A stretch of 64,000 nt of DNA from Lachnospira multipara ATCC 19207. GTDB taxonomy: Bacteria; Bacillota; Clostridia; Lachnospirales; Lachnospiraceae. The stretch is from contig NZ_AUJG01000016.1 in the NCBI RefSeq assembly GCF_000424105.1, positions 1-64,000 on the forward strand. Direction: 5' to 3'. A program made the translations under genes and the position numbers. Shown here piece after piece: positions 8,295-16,519 of the stretch. How positions within the stretch are numbered: position 1 is the stretch's first letter; each line of letters opens with the position of its first letter. The notes beneath the pieces were generated by a model. It was not told where the DNA came from and made no database searches. It saw only the letters and a list, made by a program, of their open reading frames with translations.

Positions 8295-8504
8295 ATGGAA
8301 AAATTTATAAGTAAAAAAGAAGTTATGAAGTATATTGATAGGGTTATTGATGTCCCAAAGCAAATAAAGAGAGAAGCATATCAATATATTTTGCACAATT
8401 CATCTTTAATGAAGGGCGAAAATGGTGACGTAAAAATTAATGAAAGGGAAATGCAGGAATGCCTTAGAGAATGGGGCTACATTCATACTGTGTACGTGAA
8501 TTAA
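8295..8504 (+). CDS. Small hypothetical protein, 69 aa
   Basis: 69 residues, helical, basic N-terminal part, no membrane segment. GCGGAGG site. Its stop overlaps the start of the RuvC-like gene (TAATG), so the two are coupled. It is first in the unit leading to the pilus genes. Function unknown. Confidence 0.65.
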   Translation: MEKFISKKEVMKYIDRVIDVPKQIKREAYQYILHNSSLMKGENGDVKINEREMQECLREWGYIHTVYVN

Positions 8505-9004
8505 TGAATAAAAAAATAGTAATGTTAGTATTTGATATTTCGTCTCAAAAAACAGGATTTGCTTGCTTTGTAAATGCAAAATATGATAATGGAAAAACAA
8601 TTGATTTAAGCAAAATCAGAGATAAAGATATTAGATTAAAACATATGCAAATGGAAATAATTAGAGTATGTAAAGAATGCAATCCTGAAATTGTCGTGGT
8701 AGAAAATCCTATTTATAAATCAAATATAAAGTCATACGGGATATTAAAAGAAATTCTAGGAACAATAGAAGGTTATTGCATTGCAAATAATATATATTAT
8801 CACAAATATTATCCATCAGAATGGCGAAAGCAGCTAAAAGAATTTGGCCCAATCCCAAAAAAGAGAGATGAATTAAAAGCATGGAGCATTGAAAGTGTTA
8901 AGAAGAAGTATTTATTCATGCCAGATGATGATAATCATAGTGATGCGATTCTAATTGGCGATGCATATATAAACAAAATGTTAGATATAGAACGAAAGGC
9001 ATAA
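8504..9004 (+). CDS. RuvC-like (RNase H fold) Holliday junction nuclease
   Basis: 166 residues from the ATG at 8504, chosen because it overlaps the previous stop. Family-typical motifs: MLVFDISSQKTGFA near the N-terminus (first catalytic Asp), IVVVENPIY (catalytic Glu) and DDDNHSDAILIGDA near the end (Asp/His cluster). RuvC-type enzymes cut four-way junctions made during recombination and replication. The length fits the family. It is adjacent to pilus genes but fits functionally with the recombination set at 52-62 kb. Confidence 0.75.
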   Translation: MNKKIVMLVFDISSQKTGFACFVNAKYDNGKTIDLSKIRDKDIRLKHMQMEIIRVCKECNPEIVVVENPIYKSNIKSYGILKEILGTIEGYCIANNIYYHKYYPSEWRKQLKEFGPIPKKRDELKAWSIESVKKKYLFMPDDDNHSDAILIGDAYINKMLDIERKA

Positions 9005-9006
9005 GA

Positions 9007-9219
9007 ATGGAAAGTTTTTTATTAAAGATAAGTCATGAAGGAACTATAAGAAATTATAAGTTGAAATTGTTAAATGAACATGAGAACAATGCAAATATAA
9101 TACTAGAAAAAGTCCTTCATAGCATAAAAAAATTGGATACAGATAATTTTACGACTACAGAATATTTTATATTGGTAGAAAAGATATTCGCAGACAATGG
9201 TTTAATGGTAAATCAATGA
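9007..9219 (+). CDS. Small hypothetical protein, 70 aa
   Basis: 70 residues, two bases after the RuvC-like gene. Soluble, mixed charge. There is only a weak ribosome site (GGCATAAGA). Unknown family. Confidence 0.55.
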   Translation: MESFLLKISHEGTIRNYKLKLLNEHENNANIILEKVLHSIKKLDTDNFTTTEYFILVEKIFADNGLMVNQ

Positions 9220-9230
9220 TGGAGGTTAAA

Positions 9231-10112
9231 ATGAAAAATGGTTTAATATTGGGTGCATTAGATAAACCGCTGGAAACAGAAGGATACAGTATAAGTGATA
9301 CGAGTATTAGTAGCACTAGTAGTAATACAACAAGTTCTAGCACAAATTCAGCGTTTAAAAGTGTATCTAAAGAGACTATGCCGACAGTAGAGTTTCAGGA
9401 AGTAGAAATTCAACAGCAAACAAACAATGGCCCTAATTATGTTAGGTTAGGCGTTGTAGCTGGAATAATTGTTGTTGCAGGTGTTACAATTGCACTTTTT
9501 AAGCATAAAAGAAAAAAGAAGCAAACAAAAACAAAGATTAGAAGTGCAAAGATAAAGGCTGCTAATGATAAGTTTAATGAAAAAAGAGAAGAAGTTAACG
9601 ATAAATTAACAGATTATGCTAATTCATATTTATCACAATATGATTTTCATGATGATGATACTCTTTCAGAAGAAATAGTCTTTAGGGATTTATATGAAGA
9701 AAAAGATGATTCATTTAAATACAAAGAGAAAGAGACAGAGGAAGAGGATATTTATGAAGATGCAGCTAGTATCCGTCAAAAAGAAAGAAAAATAAAAGCA
9801 AAAGAATTAATAAAAGACGGAATTGATGAAGACATTGATACATATTTTGAAAAATATACAGATTATAAGGCAGCAAAAGAGTCCGAAGTTCCATGGTCGT
9901 TTAGAAATGAAGAAATTGAGACGCAGGTGAGACAGGATAAGGATTACATCGGAAATATTGATTCCGAGGAGAATACTTTATATGAAGGTGCTGAATTGCA
10001 TGAAGACACTGAACTTAATAATCACATTATAGAAGATGAAGAAACACAAAGCGACACACCTATATGGACTAAATTTGTGGAAGATGAAGATGACGAAGAC
10101 GGATTTTTTTAA
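9231..10112 (+). CDS. Single-span membrane protein with long acidic cytoplasmic tail
   Basis: The start at 9231 has GGAGG five bases upstream; an ATG at 9216 is possible but lacks a site. The N-terminal 75 residues are Ser/Thr/Asn-rich, followed by one membrane segment (about 70-90), a Lys/Arg-rich stop and then about 200 mostly acidic residues that are probably helical. The orientation is probably N-terminus out. It immediately precedes the TadB-like gene, so a role in the pilus machine is likely but the family is not recognised. Confidence 0.65.
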   Translation: MKNGLILGALDKPLETEGYSISDTSISSTSSNTTSSSTNSAFKSVSKETMPTVEFQEVEIQQQTNNGPNYVRLGVVAGIIVVAGVTIALFKHKRKKKQTKTKIRSAKIKAANDKFNEKREEVNDKLTDYANSYLSQYDFHDDDTLSEEIVFRDLYEEKDDSFKYKEKETEEEDIYEDAASIRQKERKIKAKELIKDGIDEDIDTYFEKYTDYKAAKESEVPWSFRNEEIETQVRQDKDYIGNIDSEENTLYEGAELHEDTELNNHIIEDEETQSDTPIWTKFVEDEDDEDGFF

Positions 10113-10130
10113 AAGAAAGGATGTGGAAAT

Positions 10131-11114
10131 TTGAAATCTATAATAGATAATTTATATCAATTAACCTTAAACAACAGTGTTGCATTAAAAATACTTATTC
10201 CAATAGCACTTTTTATTGGTGCATTATTTATAATTGTTCCCACATTCTTGATTAATACAGAAGTGGTTAATGAAAGAATGAAGAAAAATAAAAATGCTTA
10301 TCTTACTCATTTTAGTAAAAGATATGTGCAAGATTTCCTTAATTGCAAATTAACAGTCTGGATGGATAATACATTTAAGTATTCAAGACTTTATACATAT
10401 GGGATTGGTAAATATATAAGAACATCAGTAAGCTTCTTTTTAGCCACATTGATAACAAGTTTTGTACTAGGCCTTATGTCTATAGTTATTTTTAAATCAG
10501 TGACAATGAGTTTACTAATTTTTATTATATTTTTTAGCTTAAGCTATTTAGGATTATATATATTAAGAATGAAACAAAAAGCAGCTGTATCACTAGAGCT
10601 TATGAATTTTTTGAATTTATTGGGAAATTATTCTACAGCAAATTCAGAAATCTTTAGTATATTTGAACAGATTGCACCACAAGTTTCAGATCCATTAAGA
10701 ACATGCTTGTACGAAGCTATTTATGAAGTGCAGGATGTTAATAGAGATAAGGTTGTCGCAATTAGAAATCTTTCAAATAAAATAGAAGATGAAAAATTCA
10801 AGGAAATTATGAAGAACCTCGAAATTGCGTTAAATAATGTAAGCTCATATGGCGAGATTGTAAGTACTAATAGACATTCTTTAATTGAATATTTGCATGG
10901 CAAGAAAATGAGGGCCAGTATTGCAAAGGAAAATCTTATTTCTTTTGTAGCAGTTTTAGTAGCCTTTATAGGTGTATTAGGAATGCTAGGAGAAATATTA
11001 GAAGTAAATATTGCGTTAACAATGGTAAATAGTGTATTAGGAGCATGTGTATTAATAATTGCTTTTTTAATTTCGGTTTATTTTATTGCGAGTGCTATAC
11101 GTGCAGGAAAGTAG
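10131..11114 (+). CDS. TadB-like pilus inner-membrane platform protein (T2SSF type)
   Basis: 327 residues. The TTG at 10131 is used as start behind AGAAAGGATG; no in-frame ATG is nearby. Membrane segments near 18-38, 97-145 and two at the C-terminus frame a cytoplasmic helical domain (about 155-265), the arrangement of type II secretion F / TadB proteins. It is followed at once by a second protein of the same plan (TadC-like). Such pairs form the platform on which pilin subunits assemble, driven by the TadA ATPase (here at 21102). Assignment rests on topology and context more than on motifs. Confidence 0.65.
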   Translation: MKSIIDNLYQLTLNNSVALKILIPIALFIGALFIIVPTFLINTEVVNERMKKNKNAYLTHFSKRYVQDFLNCKLTVWMDNTFKYSRLYTYGIGKYIRTSVSFFLATLITSFVLGLMSIVIFKSVTMSLLIFIIFFSLSYLGLYILRMKQKAAVSLELMNFLNLLGNYSTANSEIFSIFEQIAPQVSDPLRTCLYEAIYEVQDVNRDKVVAIRNLSNKIEDEKFKEIMKNLEIALNNVSSYGEIVSTNRHSLIEYLHGKKMRASIAKENLISFVAVLVAFIGVLGMLGEILEVNIALTMVNSVLGACVLIIAFLISVYFIASAIRAGK

Positions 11115-11127
11115 GTGTGATATAGAG

Positions 11128-11943
11128 ATGGAGTATAAGTTTATAATATTTATAACCCAGTTAATAATAATAATGTTAATTGGAATTACAGTGTTTTTTA
11201 TATATATAAAAATGGCAAAAGAATCAAAACAATTTATAAAAAACGCAGGAGATAAAATTGAAAAAAGTAAATTTTTTAGTTTTTCAGATAAATTAAAAAG
11301 ACTAAAATCCCAAGGCGCACTTGTAAGATATCCTAAGTTAGCAGATCCGTCTTATTATATAATCATACATTTATTATTCGGATTAACTTTTGGATTAATA
11401 GGTTTTTTTATAACATATTGGTTAATAATTCCATTCGCTATATTTGGTCTATTCGTACCTGATATAATTTTTGCATATCAGTCAAAATCTGAAGAAAAAG
11501 AACTTATGAATGATTCATTAACACTTTGTAATATGCTTATATCTCAGATTAGAGGTGGAGCATATATCGGTTCAGCAATTGCTGCATGTAAAGATTTAGT
11601 AAAAAATAAGAGATTAAAAAAATGTTTAAATCAGTTTTATATAGATACTGCAACTGGACAAAAAACATTGCTGGAAGCTACTGATGAACTAGAAAGTAAC
11701 TTTTCACAAAGTAATATTCAGACATTATGCATGATTATACGTCAGAGTGAGCAGACAGGTCGTTCAGTTGATATTCTAAACGATTTAAATAAGCAAATCT
11801 CAGATACACAGGAAGAAATATATAATTCAGACAAAGAAAAACTTAATAGACAAATGACATTAGGTATCTTATTGCTATTTGGAGATATGATAGGATATGT
11901 ATTAATAATGTTTATTCAACAGATATTTTCACAATTATCATAA
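11128..11943 (+). CDS. TadC-like pilus inner-membrane platform protein (T2SSF type)
   Basis: 271 residues from the ATG at 11128 (an upstream in-frame start would lie inside the TadB-like gene). One N-terminal span, a hydrophobic block about 85-125, a helical cytoplasmic domain with the IRGGAYIGSAIAACKD and RQSEQTGRSVDILNDL pattern typical of T2SSF domains, then one C-terminal span. It is the partner of the TadB-like protein directly upstream. The conserved EQTG is a good family sign. Confidence 0.75.
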   Translation: MEYKFIIFITQLIIIMLIGITVFFIYIKMAKESKQFIKNAGDKIEKSKFFSFSDKLKRLKSQGALVRYPKLADPSYYIIIHLLFGLTFGLIGFFITYWLIIPFAIFGLFVPDIIFAYQSKSEEKELMNDSLTLCNMLISQIRGGAYIGSAIAACKDLVKNKRLKKCLNQFYIDTATGQKTLLEATDELESNFSQSNIQTLCMIIRQSEQTGRSVDILNDLNKQISDTQEEIYNSDKEKLNRQMTLGILLLFGDMIGYVLIMFIQQIFSQLS

Positions 11944-11952
11944 CGAAACAAG

Positions 11953-11976
11953 GCAGCTATCATTTCCGATAGCTGC
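11953..11976 (+). other. Hairpin between pilus operon parts
   Basis: GCAGCTATC/GATAGCTGC with a 6-base loop and no T tract. It may be an RNA processing or partial stop signal rather than a true terminator. Confidence 0.5.
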
Positions 11977-12033
11977 TATTCGATAAAATGTAAAAAACTT
12001 TGGAAAATATCGATTAAAAAATATTGAAAGGCG

Positions 12034-12330
12034 GTGAACTTTATAAGTAAGTTATCAAAGTATGAGCAAGAAACAACAATCAATTTCAATGTTGCTGAGT
12101 CTGATGCAGTAGTCTATACCCGAAGTAAAGCCGTTATGAGAAAACTTGATGCATTAGTTAACGAATTCCCAGAGGTTTATAAGTGCATAGGCGAAACAGA
12201 TATCGACAAGACATATTCCATGCCGAAAAAGTACGTTAGTTATCGTAAGCCGAGAAGGATGTCTGAGGAAGAAAAAGAGCAGAGAAGAGAGAGACTGAAG
12301 CGATTCCACAAAAAAATGGGAACTGAATAA
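12034..12330 (+). CDS. Small basic protein of a plasmid/phage type
   Basis: 98 residues with GTG start at 12034 behind GAAAGG. The C-terminal part (SMPKKYVSYRKPRRMSEEEK then a basic helix) is a module commonly found in small proteins of Firmicutes mobile elements. Function unknown. It is followed by a terminator. Confidence 0.65.
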   Translation: MNFISKLSKYEQETTINFNVAESDAVVYTRSKAVMRKLDALVNEFPEVYKCIGETDIDKTYSMPKKYVSYRKPRRMSEEEKEQRRERLKRFHKKMGTE

Positions 12331-12338
12331 GAATAATT

Positions 12339-12372
12339 AGTGGGTTGTTTTGTAATGACAATCCACTTTTTT
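12339..12372 (+). terminator. Rho-independent terminator
   Basis: AGTGGGTTGT/ACAATCCACT stem followed by T5. Confidence 0.88.
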
Positions 12373-12386
12373 GTAATGAAAATTAC

Positions 12387-12404
12387 TCTTATATATTTAT
12401 AGTG
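12387..12404 (+). promoter_or_regulatory. Private promoter element
   Basis: TCTTATATATTTATAGTG, 35 bases before the pilin-like gene. Confidence 0.8.
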
Positions 12405-12439
12405 AAAAAGAAAAATAAAATTCAAGGAGGTTTCATAAG

Positions 12440-12655
12440 ATGAAGAAAGTATTAGGTAAATTAAAGTCAAGTACAAAGAAGGGATTTGACGGATTAATCG
12501 TTACAGTAGGTTTAATCCTACTTGTTATGATCCTTATTTTTTCATTCAATTACTTCATCATGCCAACATTAAAAGGCTCAATCCAGTCAACAGCAACAGA
12601 AATTGAGCAGTTAAACGATTGGGAGAATGGGGCATCAGATGTAACTAACCCATAA
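12440..12655 (+). CDS. Flp/Tad pilin-like protein
   Basis: 71 residues. A short basic N-terminal leader (MKKVLGKLKSSTKKG) is followed by one hydrophobic helix (residues about 17-42) and a short acidic tail, the plan of small Flp pilins. KG followed by FDGLIV would be the cleavage region, but the Glu usually five residues into mature pilin is not obvious. Strong AAGGAGG site and its own promoter, as expected for a highly made subunit. It lies next to TadE-like genes. Confidence 0.6.
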   Translation: MKKVLGKLKSSTKKGFDGLIVTVGLILLVMILIFSFNYFIMPTLKGSIQSTATEIEQLNDWENGASDVTNP

Positions 12656-12676
12656 TCAAATAAGCAGATATATGTG

Positions 12677-12699
12677 GGGGAGGAATTTTCTTCCTTCCC
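12677..12699 (+). other. Hairpin after the pilin gene
   Basis: GGGGAGGAA pairs with TTCCTTCCC (nine pairs, one G-T) around TTTTC, with no T tract. It could limit read-through or protect the pilin message, so that pilin is made in excess over the downstream genes. Confidence 0.5.
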
Positions 12700-12721
12700 T
12701 GCATTGATAAGGTGGAATAAT

Positions 12722-13141
12722 ATGTTTAAAAAAACTCATAAGGGTTCGGGATTTGGAGATATGTTAGGAACTCTAGTTTGCATAGTGGCCTTAATGCTGA
12801 TAGTGGTTAGTATGGTATATTTCTTTAAGATATTAGAAGTCAAAAGAAATATCAATACATATGCAAGAAGTTCTCTTTTAGTCTTAGAGCAGCAAGGCAG
12901 TTTAAACGAAACAGATATAGAAGAAATTTCAAACAAGCTTACAAATCTTGGAATCGATAGAAATAATATTGTAATTACATATAATAATGACAATACTACC
13001 GCTCAATATGGAGAGGAGGTTATTATTACAATTGAAGTTAATGCGACATACGAAGAGCTTGGATTATCGCCATATGTATCAGAACTTATCGGGAAGAATT
13101 TCAAATACAAAACAGAATATGCGTCTATTTCTAAGAAATAA
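12722..13141 (+). CDS. TadE-like minor pilin / DUF4320-like protein
   Basis: 139 residues from the ATG at 12722 (AAGGTGG in front). A short N-terminal tail with KGSGFGDMLGT, one membrane segment (about 13-37) and an external alpha/beta domain: the TadE-like plan, in which the hydrophobic helix packs in the pilus core. It overlaps the next gene by 23 bases. The assignment is by architecture and context. Confidence 0.6.
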   Translation: MFKKTHKGSGFGDMLGTLVCIVALMLIVVSMVYFFKILEVKRNINTYARSSLLVLEQQGSLNETDIEEISNKLTNLGIDRNNIVITYNNDNTTAQYGEEVIITIEVNATYEELGLSPYVSELIGKNFKYKTEYASISKK

Positions 13142-13820
13142 ACATAAGGGATGGGCTTTTATTTTTGGAGTATTTTTATTAGTTTTTACACTGACATTAG
13201 GTTCAATTTTATACCAGAGACAAAAGTTAAATATAGCAATAACTAGTGTACAAGATGCTTTAACAGCAAGCGGAATGGCTGTGCTAGATGTTGATACACA
13301 AAATATTACTCTTTTTGGTAATTTAACATTGAGCGATAATAATAAAAATAATGATAATACAGGAAGTTTTGAAAACTTAAACGATGTAAATAGAATGTAT
13401 GAACAAGTAATTGACTTAATCGCAATAAATTTAAATATGGAACATGAAGATGGAACATATTTAGCTAATATTACAAGCGAAAATAAGTTGTACAATACAT
13501 CTGTTTACCCTGCATGTGTAAAAAAGGTTATTTTTTATGATGTAAAAGATGAACAAATCAGAAGTTATACATATACAAGCCAATCTACTCCTGATGAAAC
13601 TGATGTTATAAGTAAAAATAGAGAACCAATAGAAGAAATTCCTAATGTTGGATACTCTAGCTCTACTAACACATCTAGTTTTGGATTAAAAACGCCTACT
13701 GGCCAAGAGGTAAAAACTGATACTGTGAGCGTTTATATTGAATTCCAGTTCCCTGTAAAAATAATGGGAATAGAAAAATATGTAACAAAACAAATTTATT
13801 GCAATTTAGATCTAGAATAA
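13119..13820 (+). CDS. TadE/TadG-like minor pilin or pilus-associated protein
   Basis: 233 residues. The start at 13119 lies inside the preceding gene, suggesting coupled translation. A basic leader (RNKHKGWAFIF) precedes one membrane segment (about 11-30), then a long Asn/Ser/Thr-rich external domain. It is the second protein of this plan in a row, like the TadE/TadF pair of Tad loci. Function by context. Confidence 0.6.
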   Translation: MRLFLRNKHKGWAFIFGVFLLVFTLTLGSILYQRQKLNIAITSVQDALTASGMAVLDVDTQNITLFGNLTLSDNNKNNDNTGSFENLNDVNRMYEQVIDLIAINLNMEHEDGTYLANITSENKLYNTSVYPACVKKVIFYDVKDEQIRSYTYTSQSTPDETDVISKNREPIEEIPNVGYSSSTNTSSFGLKTPTGQEVKTDTVSVYIEFQFPVKIMGIEKYVTKQIYCNLDLE

Positions 13821-13834
13821 GAATAGGAGGTCTT

Positions 13835-14668
13835 ATGGCAGACAATTTTTATAGAGAAGATGAACTGATTGATATAGAAAATCAGGAAGCAAAAAAGGAA
13901 GACAAGGCAAAAAGAAAAGAGAAGAGAAATGGTAAACTTTCAATAGCTATTATTGCAGGATTAGTTTCAATCGTAATAGCTAGTTTATCTTATTGGTTAT
14001 TATTATCTGCAGAAAATCGAGTATTAAGTGAATACGATAGAACATCTGTATATGTGCTTTCAAGCGATATATCTGCTGGTACTCAAATTACTGATAAGTC
14101 ATATTTTACAGAAAAGCAAATTGATTCATCTGTAGTACCAGAAAATGCAATTACTGACCTATCGCAAATTAAGGATACATATGCATTATATGATTTATCA
14201 AAAAATACAGTTTTAACAGATAATATGTTTTATTCTATTAACGATGCTGAAAATGGAACAAAGGAAATCGGTATTTCATTATCATCTTTGACAAGTGGCG
14301 TTAATGGTATTATTAGAGAATCAGATTATATTGATTTATATATCTATAATGGAAATGCTAATTCATCGAATTTAACAAGTACATCAGAAACAACAGTAAT
14401 TAATGGTGATAAATCTGTTACATATTTAAATCCTGGTGAAAGTATTTCAACTAAAGGAACAGTTGATACAAGTTTATCTGTATCACCAACATATAAAAGA
14501 ATATATGTATCAAAGGCTTTTACATCTGATGGTGTAAGAATTTCAAATAACGATACAACAAGTATAACAAGCAGAATTAACATTGTTGTACCTGAAAGTG
14601 ACGCAGATTATATTACAGGTGCAATTCTAAATGGTGCATCAATTAGTGCTACAATTTGTACAGAGTAA
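13835..14668 (+). CDS. CpaB/RcpC-like pilus assembly protein (SAF domain)
   Basis: 277 residues, start at 13835 behind AGGAGG. A charged cytoplasmic tail, one membrane segment (about 35-55), then a SAF-like domain (SSDISAGTQITDKSYFTEKQ, then VPENAI and a DLSKNTVLTDNM turn) and a second domain starting IGISLSSLTSGVNGIIRESD, which matches the CpaB C-terminal plan of GD-type beta strands. It ends the pilus gene run before a strong terminator. Confidence 0.78.
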   Translation: MADNFYREDELIDIENQEAKKEDKAKRKEKRNGKLSIAIIAGLVSIVIASLSYWLLLSAENRVLSEYDRTSVYVLSSDISAGTQITDKSYFTEKQIDSSVVPENAITDLSQIKDTYALYDLSKNTVLTDNMFYSINDAENGTKEIGISLSSLTSGVNGIIRESDYIDLYIYNGNANSSNLTSTSETTVINGDKSVTYLNPGESISTKGTVDTSLSVSPTYKRIYVSKAFTSDGVRISNNDTTSITSRINIVVPESDADYITGAILNGASISATICTE

Positions 14669-14679
14669 ATAAAAAAAGA

Positions 14680-14717
14680 CCTATTAGCTTTAAACGGCTA
14701 ATAGGTTTATTTTTTTA
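14680..14717 (+). terminator. Rho-independent terminator, also overlapping the convergent gene end
   Basis: CCTATTAGC/GCTAATAGG stem followed by TTTATTTTTTT. The minus-strand small gene stops at 14715. Confidence 0.9.
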
Positions 14718-14885
14718 GATTGATAAAGAGAGATATGTATAAATATCAGTGTTATCTTTATTTAATTTTTCCGCTAACTCTACAAAAGAATCAGCTCTGG
14801 CAACTTCCTTTTTATTAACAAATGCTAAAAAAATAAGGCCAGAAGGTCCTCTTCTTATCTTAAATTCTAAGAGTTTATCTTCCAT
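14715..14885 (-). CDS. Small hypothetical protein on the minus strand, 56 aa
   Basis: ATG at 14885 with a perfect GGAGGTGAT site. The product begins MEDKLLEFKIRRGPSGLIFL and ends TYLSLSI. It is predicted to be a small beta/alpha protein. It is transcribed toward the pilus genes from a minus-strand copy of the private promoter that ends directly at its ribosome site. Function unknown. Confidence 0.7.
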   Translation of the reverse strand: MEDKLLEFKIRRGPSGLIFLAFVNKKEVARADSFVELAEKLNKDNTDIYTYLSLSI

Positions 14886-14898
14886 GTATAATCACCTC

Positions 14899-14916
14899 CA
14901 CGATAAATATACAAGA
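14899..14916 (-). promoter_or_regulatory. Private promoter element, minus strand, minimal leader
   Basis: On the minus strand TCTTGTATATTTATCGTG is followed at once by GAGGTGATTATACATG. The transcript must start within or at the end of the box for the ribosome site to be included. Confidence 0.75.
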
Positions 14917-14922
14917 AGAAAT

Positions 14923-14940
14923 TCTTATATATTTATTATG
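14923..14940 (+). promoter_or_regulatory. Private promoter element, divergent from 14899-14916
   Basis: TCTTATATATTTATTATG, 31 bases before the dUTPase start. Confidence 0.82.
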
Positions 14941-14971
14941 GAATAATATTTTTTAAAAAGGAGAAATAATT

Positions 14972-15652
14972 ATGGCAATTAAAATTAAATTAAGCAATGG
15001 TGGAATTATGCCACGCAAGGCACATGATGTAGATGCAGGTTTTGATTTATGTACACCAAGAGAAGTATTAGTAAAGGCAGGCAGTTCTGCTGTAATAGAT
15101 ACAGGAGTACATATTGAAATTCCAGTAGGTTATGCTGGATTACTTGTATCTAAATCAGGATTAAATGTTAAGCATGGGCTTTTATCAACAGGACTCATAG
15201 ATACAGGATATCAGGGTTCAATTGCTGTTAAGCTATATAACCATAGTACAGAAGATTATACTTTTGAACCAGGTGATAAGATTAGTCAGCTAGTGATTAT
15301 GCCAATTTCAGTGGATACATTAGTAGAAGTTGATGATTTCGATACTGTAACTGAAAGAGGTACAAATGGATTTGGCTCTACTGGAAGAAGTGGAATTAAT
15401 AACATGCCAACTGAAGGTGTACAAGAAAAGATTTTAGATTTCATCGAAGATAACCGTCCTACCGATGTTCGAACAGATTGGGAAAGAGGCTGCGCTTACG
15501 CCTGTGATGAAATCGAAGAATTAGCAACGAAACCATTAAGAAAGGACAAACTTTTAGATTTTATCGAAAACAACCGACCTACTGATGCTCAAACGGATTG
15601 GGAAGAAGGTTGTGCTTATATCTGTGATGAAATTGAAAAGTTGTTAATGTAA
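14972..15652 (+). CDS. dut: dUTPase with two extra C-terminal repeats
   Basis: 226 residues. All five dUTPase motifs can be seen: AGFDL, VSKSGLNVKHGL, GLIDTGYQGSI, GDKISQLVI and RGTNGFGSTG. The enzyme hydrolyses dUTP to dUMP and keeps uracil out of DNA. The normal trimeric dUTPase would end near residue 145. The remaining 80 residues are two copies of a 40-residue unit (LDFIEDNRPTD...DWERGCAYACDEIEEL and LDFIENNRPTD...DWEEGCAYICDEIEKL), a tandem duplication of unknown role. It has its own promoter element. Confidence 0.88.
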   Translation: MAIKIKLSNGGIMPRKAHDVDAGFDLCTPREVLVKAGSSAVIDTGVHIEIPVGYAGLLVSKSGLNVKHGLLSTGLIDTGYQGSIAVKLYNHSTEDYTFEPGDKISQLVIMPISVDTLVEVDDFDTVTERGTNGFGSTGRSGINNMPTEGVQEKILDFIEDNRPTDVRTDWERGCAYACDEIEELATKPLRKDKLLDFIENNRPTDAQTDWEEGCAYICDEIEKLLM

Positions 15653-15675
15653 TTTTTAAAGAAAGGTAGAAATAA

Positions 15676-16062
15676 ATGGCACTAATGAAAATAGAAAATC
15701 CTATTTTTGTTAGTGCTAAATCCTTAAAAGAGCTTATGAATAAAGAAGAAACATTTGAAGAATTAAAACAGCGTGTATCAAACAATGCTCGTTATGAAGA
15801 TTTCATATTTTTGGAAAAACCAACAGAATTTGACAAAACGGATCTATTTTCGGATAAATATGCTGAAATCCAGTTACATGATGTAAGTAAAATACCTGAT
15901 TATCCAGATGTACTTGGCTTTTGCGGTGTATTTAAAATCGAAAGTGGAGAAATTGTTTCTTTAGATGGTGACTCTTATGGTCCACAAATGATTGTAGTAG
16001 GCTACCAAGAATTCGTATATGATAACGAAACATGTTTGGATTTGCTAACAATAAGGTGGTAA
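15676..16062 (+). CDS. Hypothetical protein, 128 aa
   Basis: 128 residues, soluble, acidic, predicted alpha then beta, with a helical N-terminal half rich in Glu and Lys. GAAAGG site. It follows dUTPase in the same unit. Family not recognised. Confidence 0.65.
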   Translation: MALMKIENPIFVSAKSLKELMNKEETFEELKQRVSNNARYEDFIFLEKPTEFDKTDLFSDKYAEIQLHDVSKIPDYPDVLGFCGVFKIESGEIVSLDGDSYGPQMIVVGYQEFVYDNETCLDLLTIRW

Positions 16063-16093
16063 CGTTACGAATAAAGTTGAAAGGAGAGAGTAA

Positions 16094-16336
16094 ATGATGC
16101 AAGCAGAAATAGAAGATCCTTTTTATTTTAATGCTAAGAAATATTTTTTACTATATTCAATACGACAAAGCGAACCTACTTTTGATGTAGCAAAACGAGA
16201 ATTAGAATATATTGTAAATAATACAGATTCTGTTTGTGAAGATGATGATTTAAAGAGATTTAGAATGTTTTCTGAAAGAACCCGAAAGGCGATTCTTCTT
16301 TTGATAATGGAAAGAAATACAGGAGGTAGAATATGA
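16094..16336 (+). CDS. Hypothetical protein, 80 aa
   Basis: 80 residues, helical, mixed charge, no membrane segment. AAAGGAG site; two Met codons are possible starts (16094 or 16097). Its end overlaps the next small gene by four bases. Unknown. Confidence 0.6.
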   Translation: MMQAEIEDPFYFNAKKYFLLYSIRQSEPTFDVAKRELEYIVNNTDSVCEDDDLKRFRMFSERTRKAILLLIMERNTGGRI

Positions 16337-16512
16337 GCAGGTTGATAGATGCAGATAAATTAGAACCAGATACTGAGTGGAACGATTACGATGACGACTT
16401 TAGAGCCGAGGTAGAACAGATGGACTTTGACTTTGGTGATTTTTACGATAATACAGATTCCATAGTAAGAATGGTATTACAAGTTATCGACAAGTACAAA
16501 ACAGAAAGGTAG
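16333..16512 (+). CDS. Small acidic protein beginning MSRLIDADKLEPD, 59 aa
   Basis: ATG at 16333 behind AGGAGG, overlapping the previous stop. The N-terminal MSRLIDADKL is a very common opening of Lachnospiraceae phage and plasmid small proteins. The rest is strongly acidic. Function unknown. Confidence 0.7.
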   Translation: MSRLIDADKLEPDTEWNDYDDDFRAEVEQMDFDFGDFYDNTDSIVRMVLQVIDKYKTER

Positions 16513-16519
16513 GAATACA

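Noticed and set aside
14749-14946. Plus-strand open frame of 65 codons
   Set aside because: It is antisense to the 56-aa minus-strand gene, which has a perfect ribosome site and promoter; the plus frame has neither.
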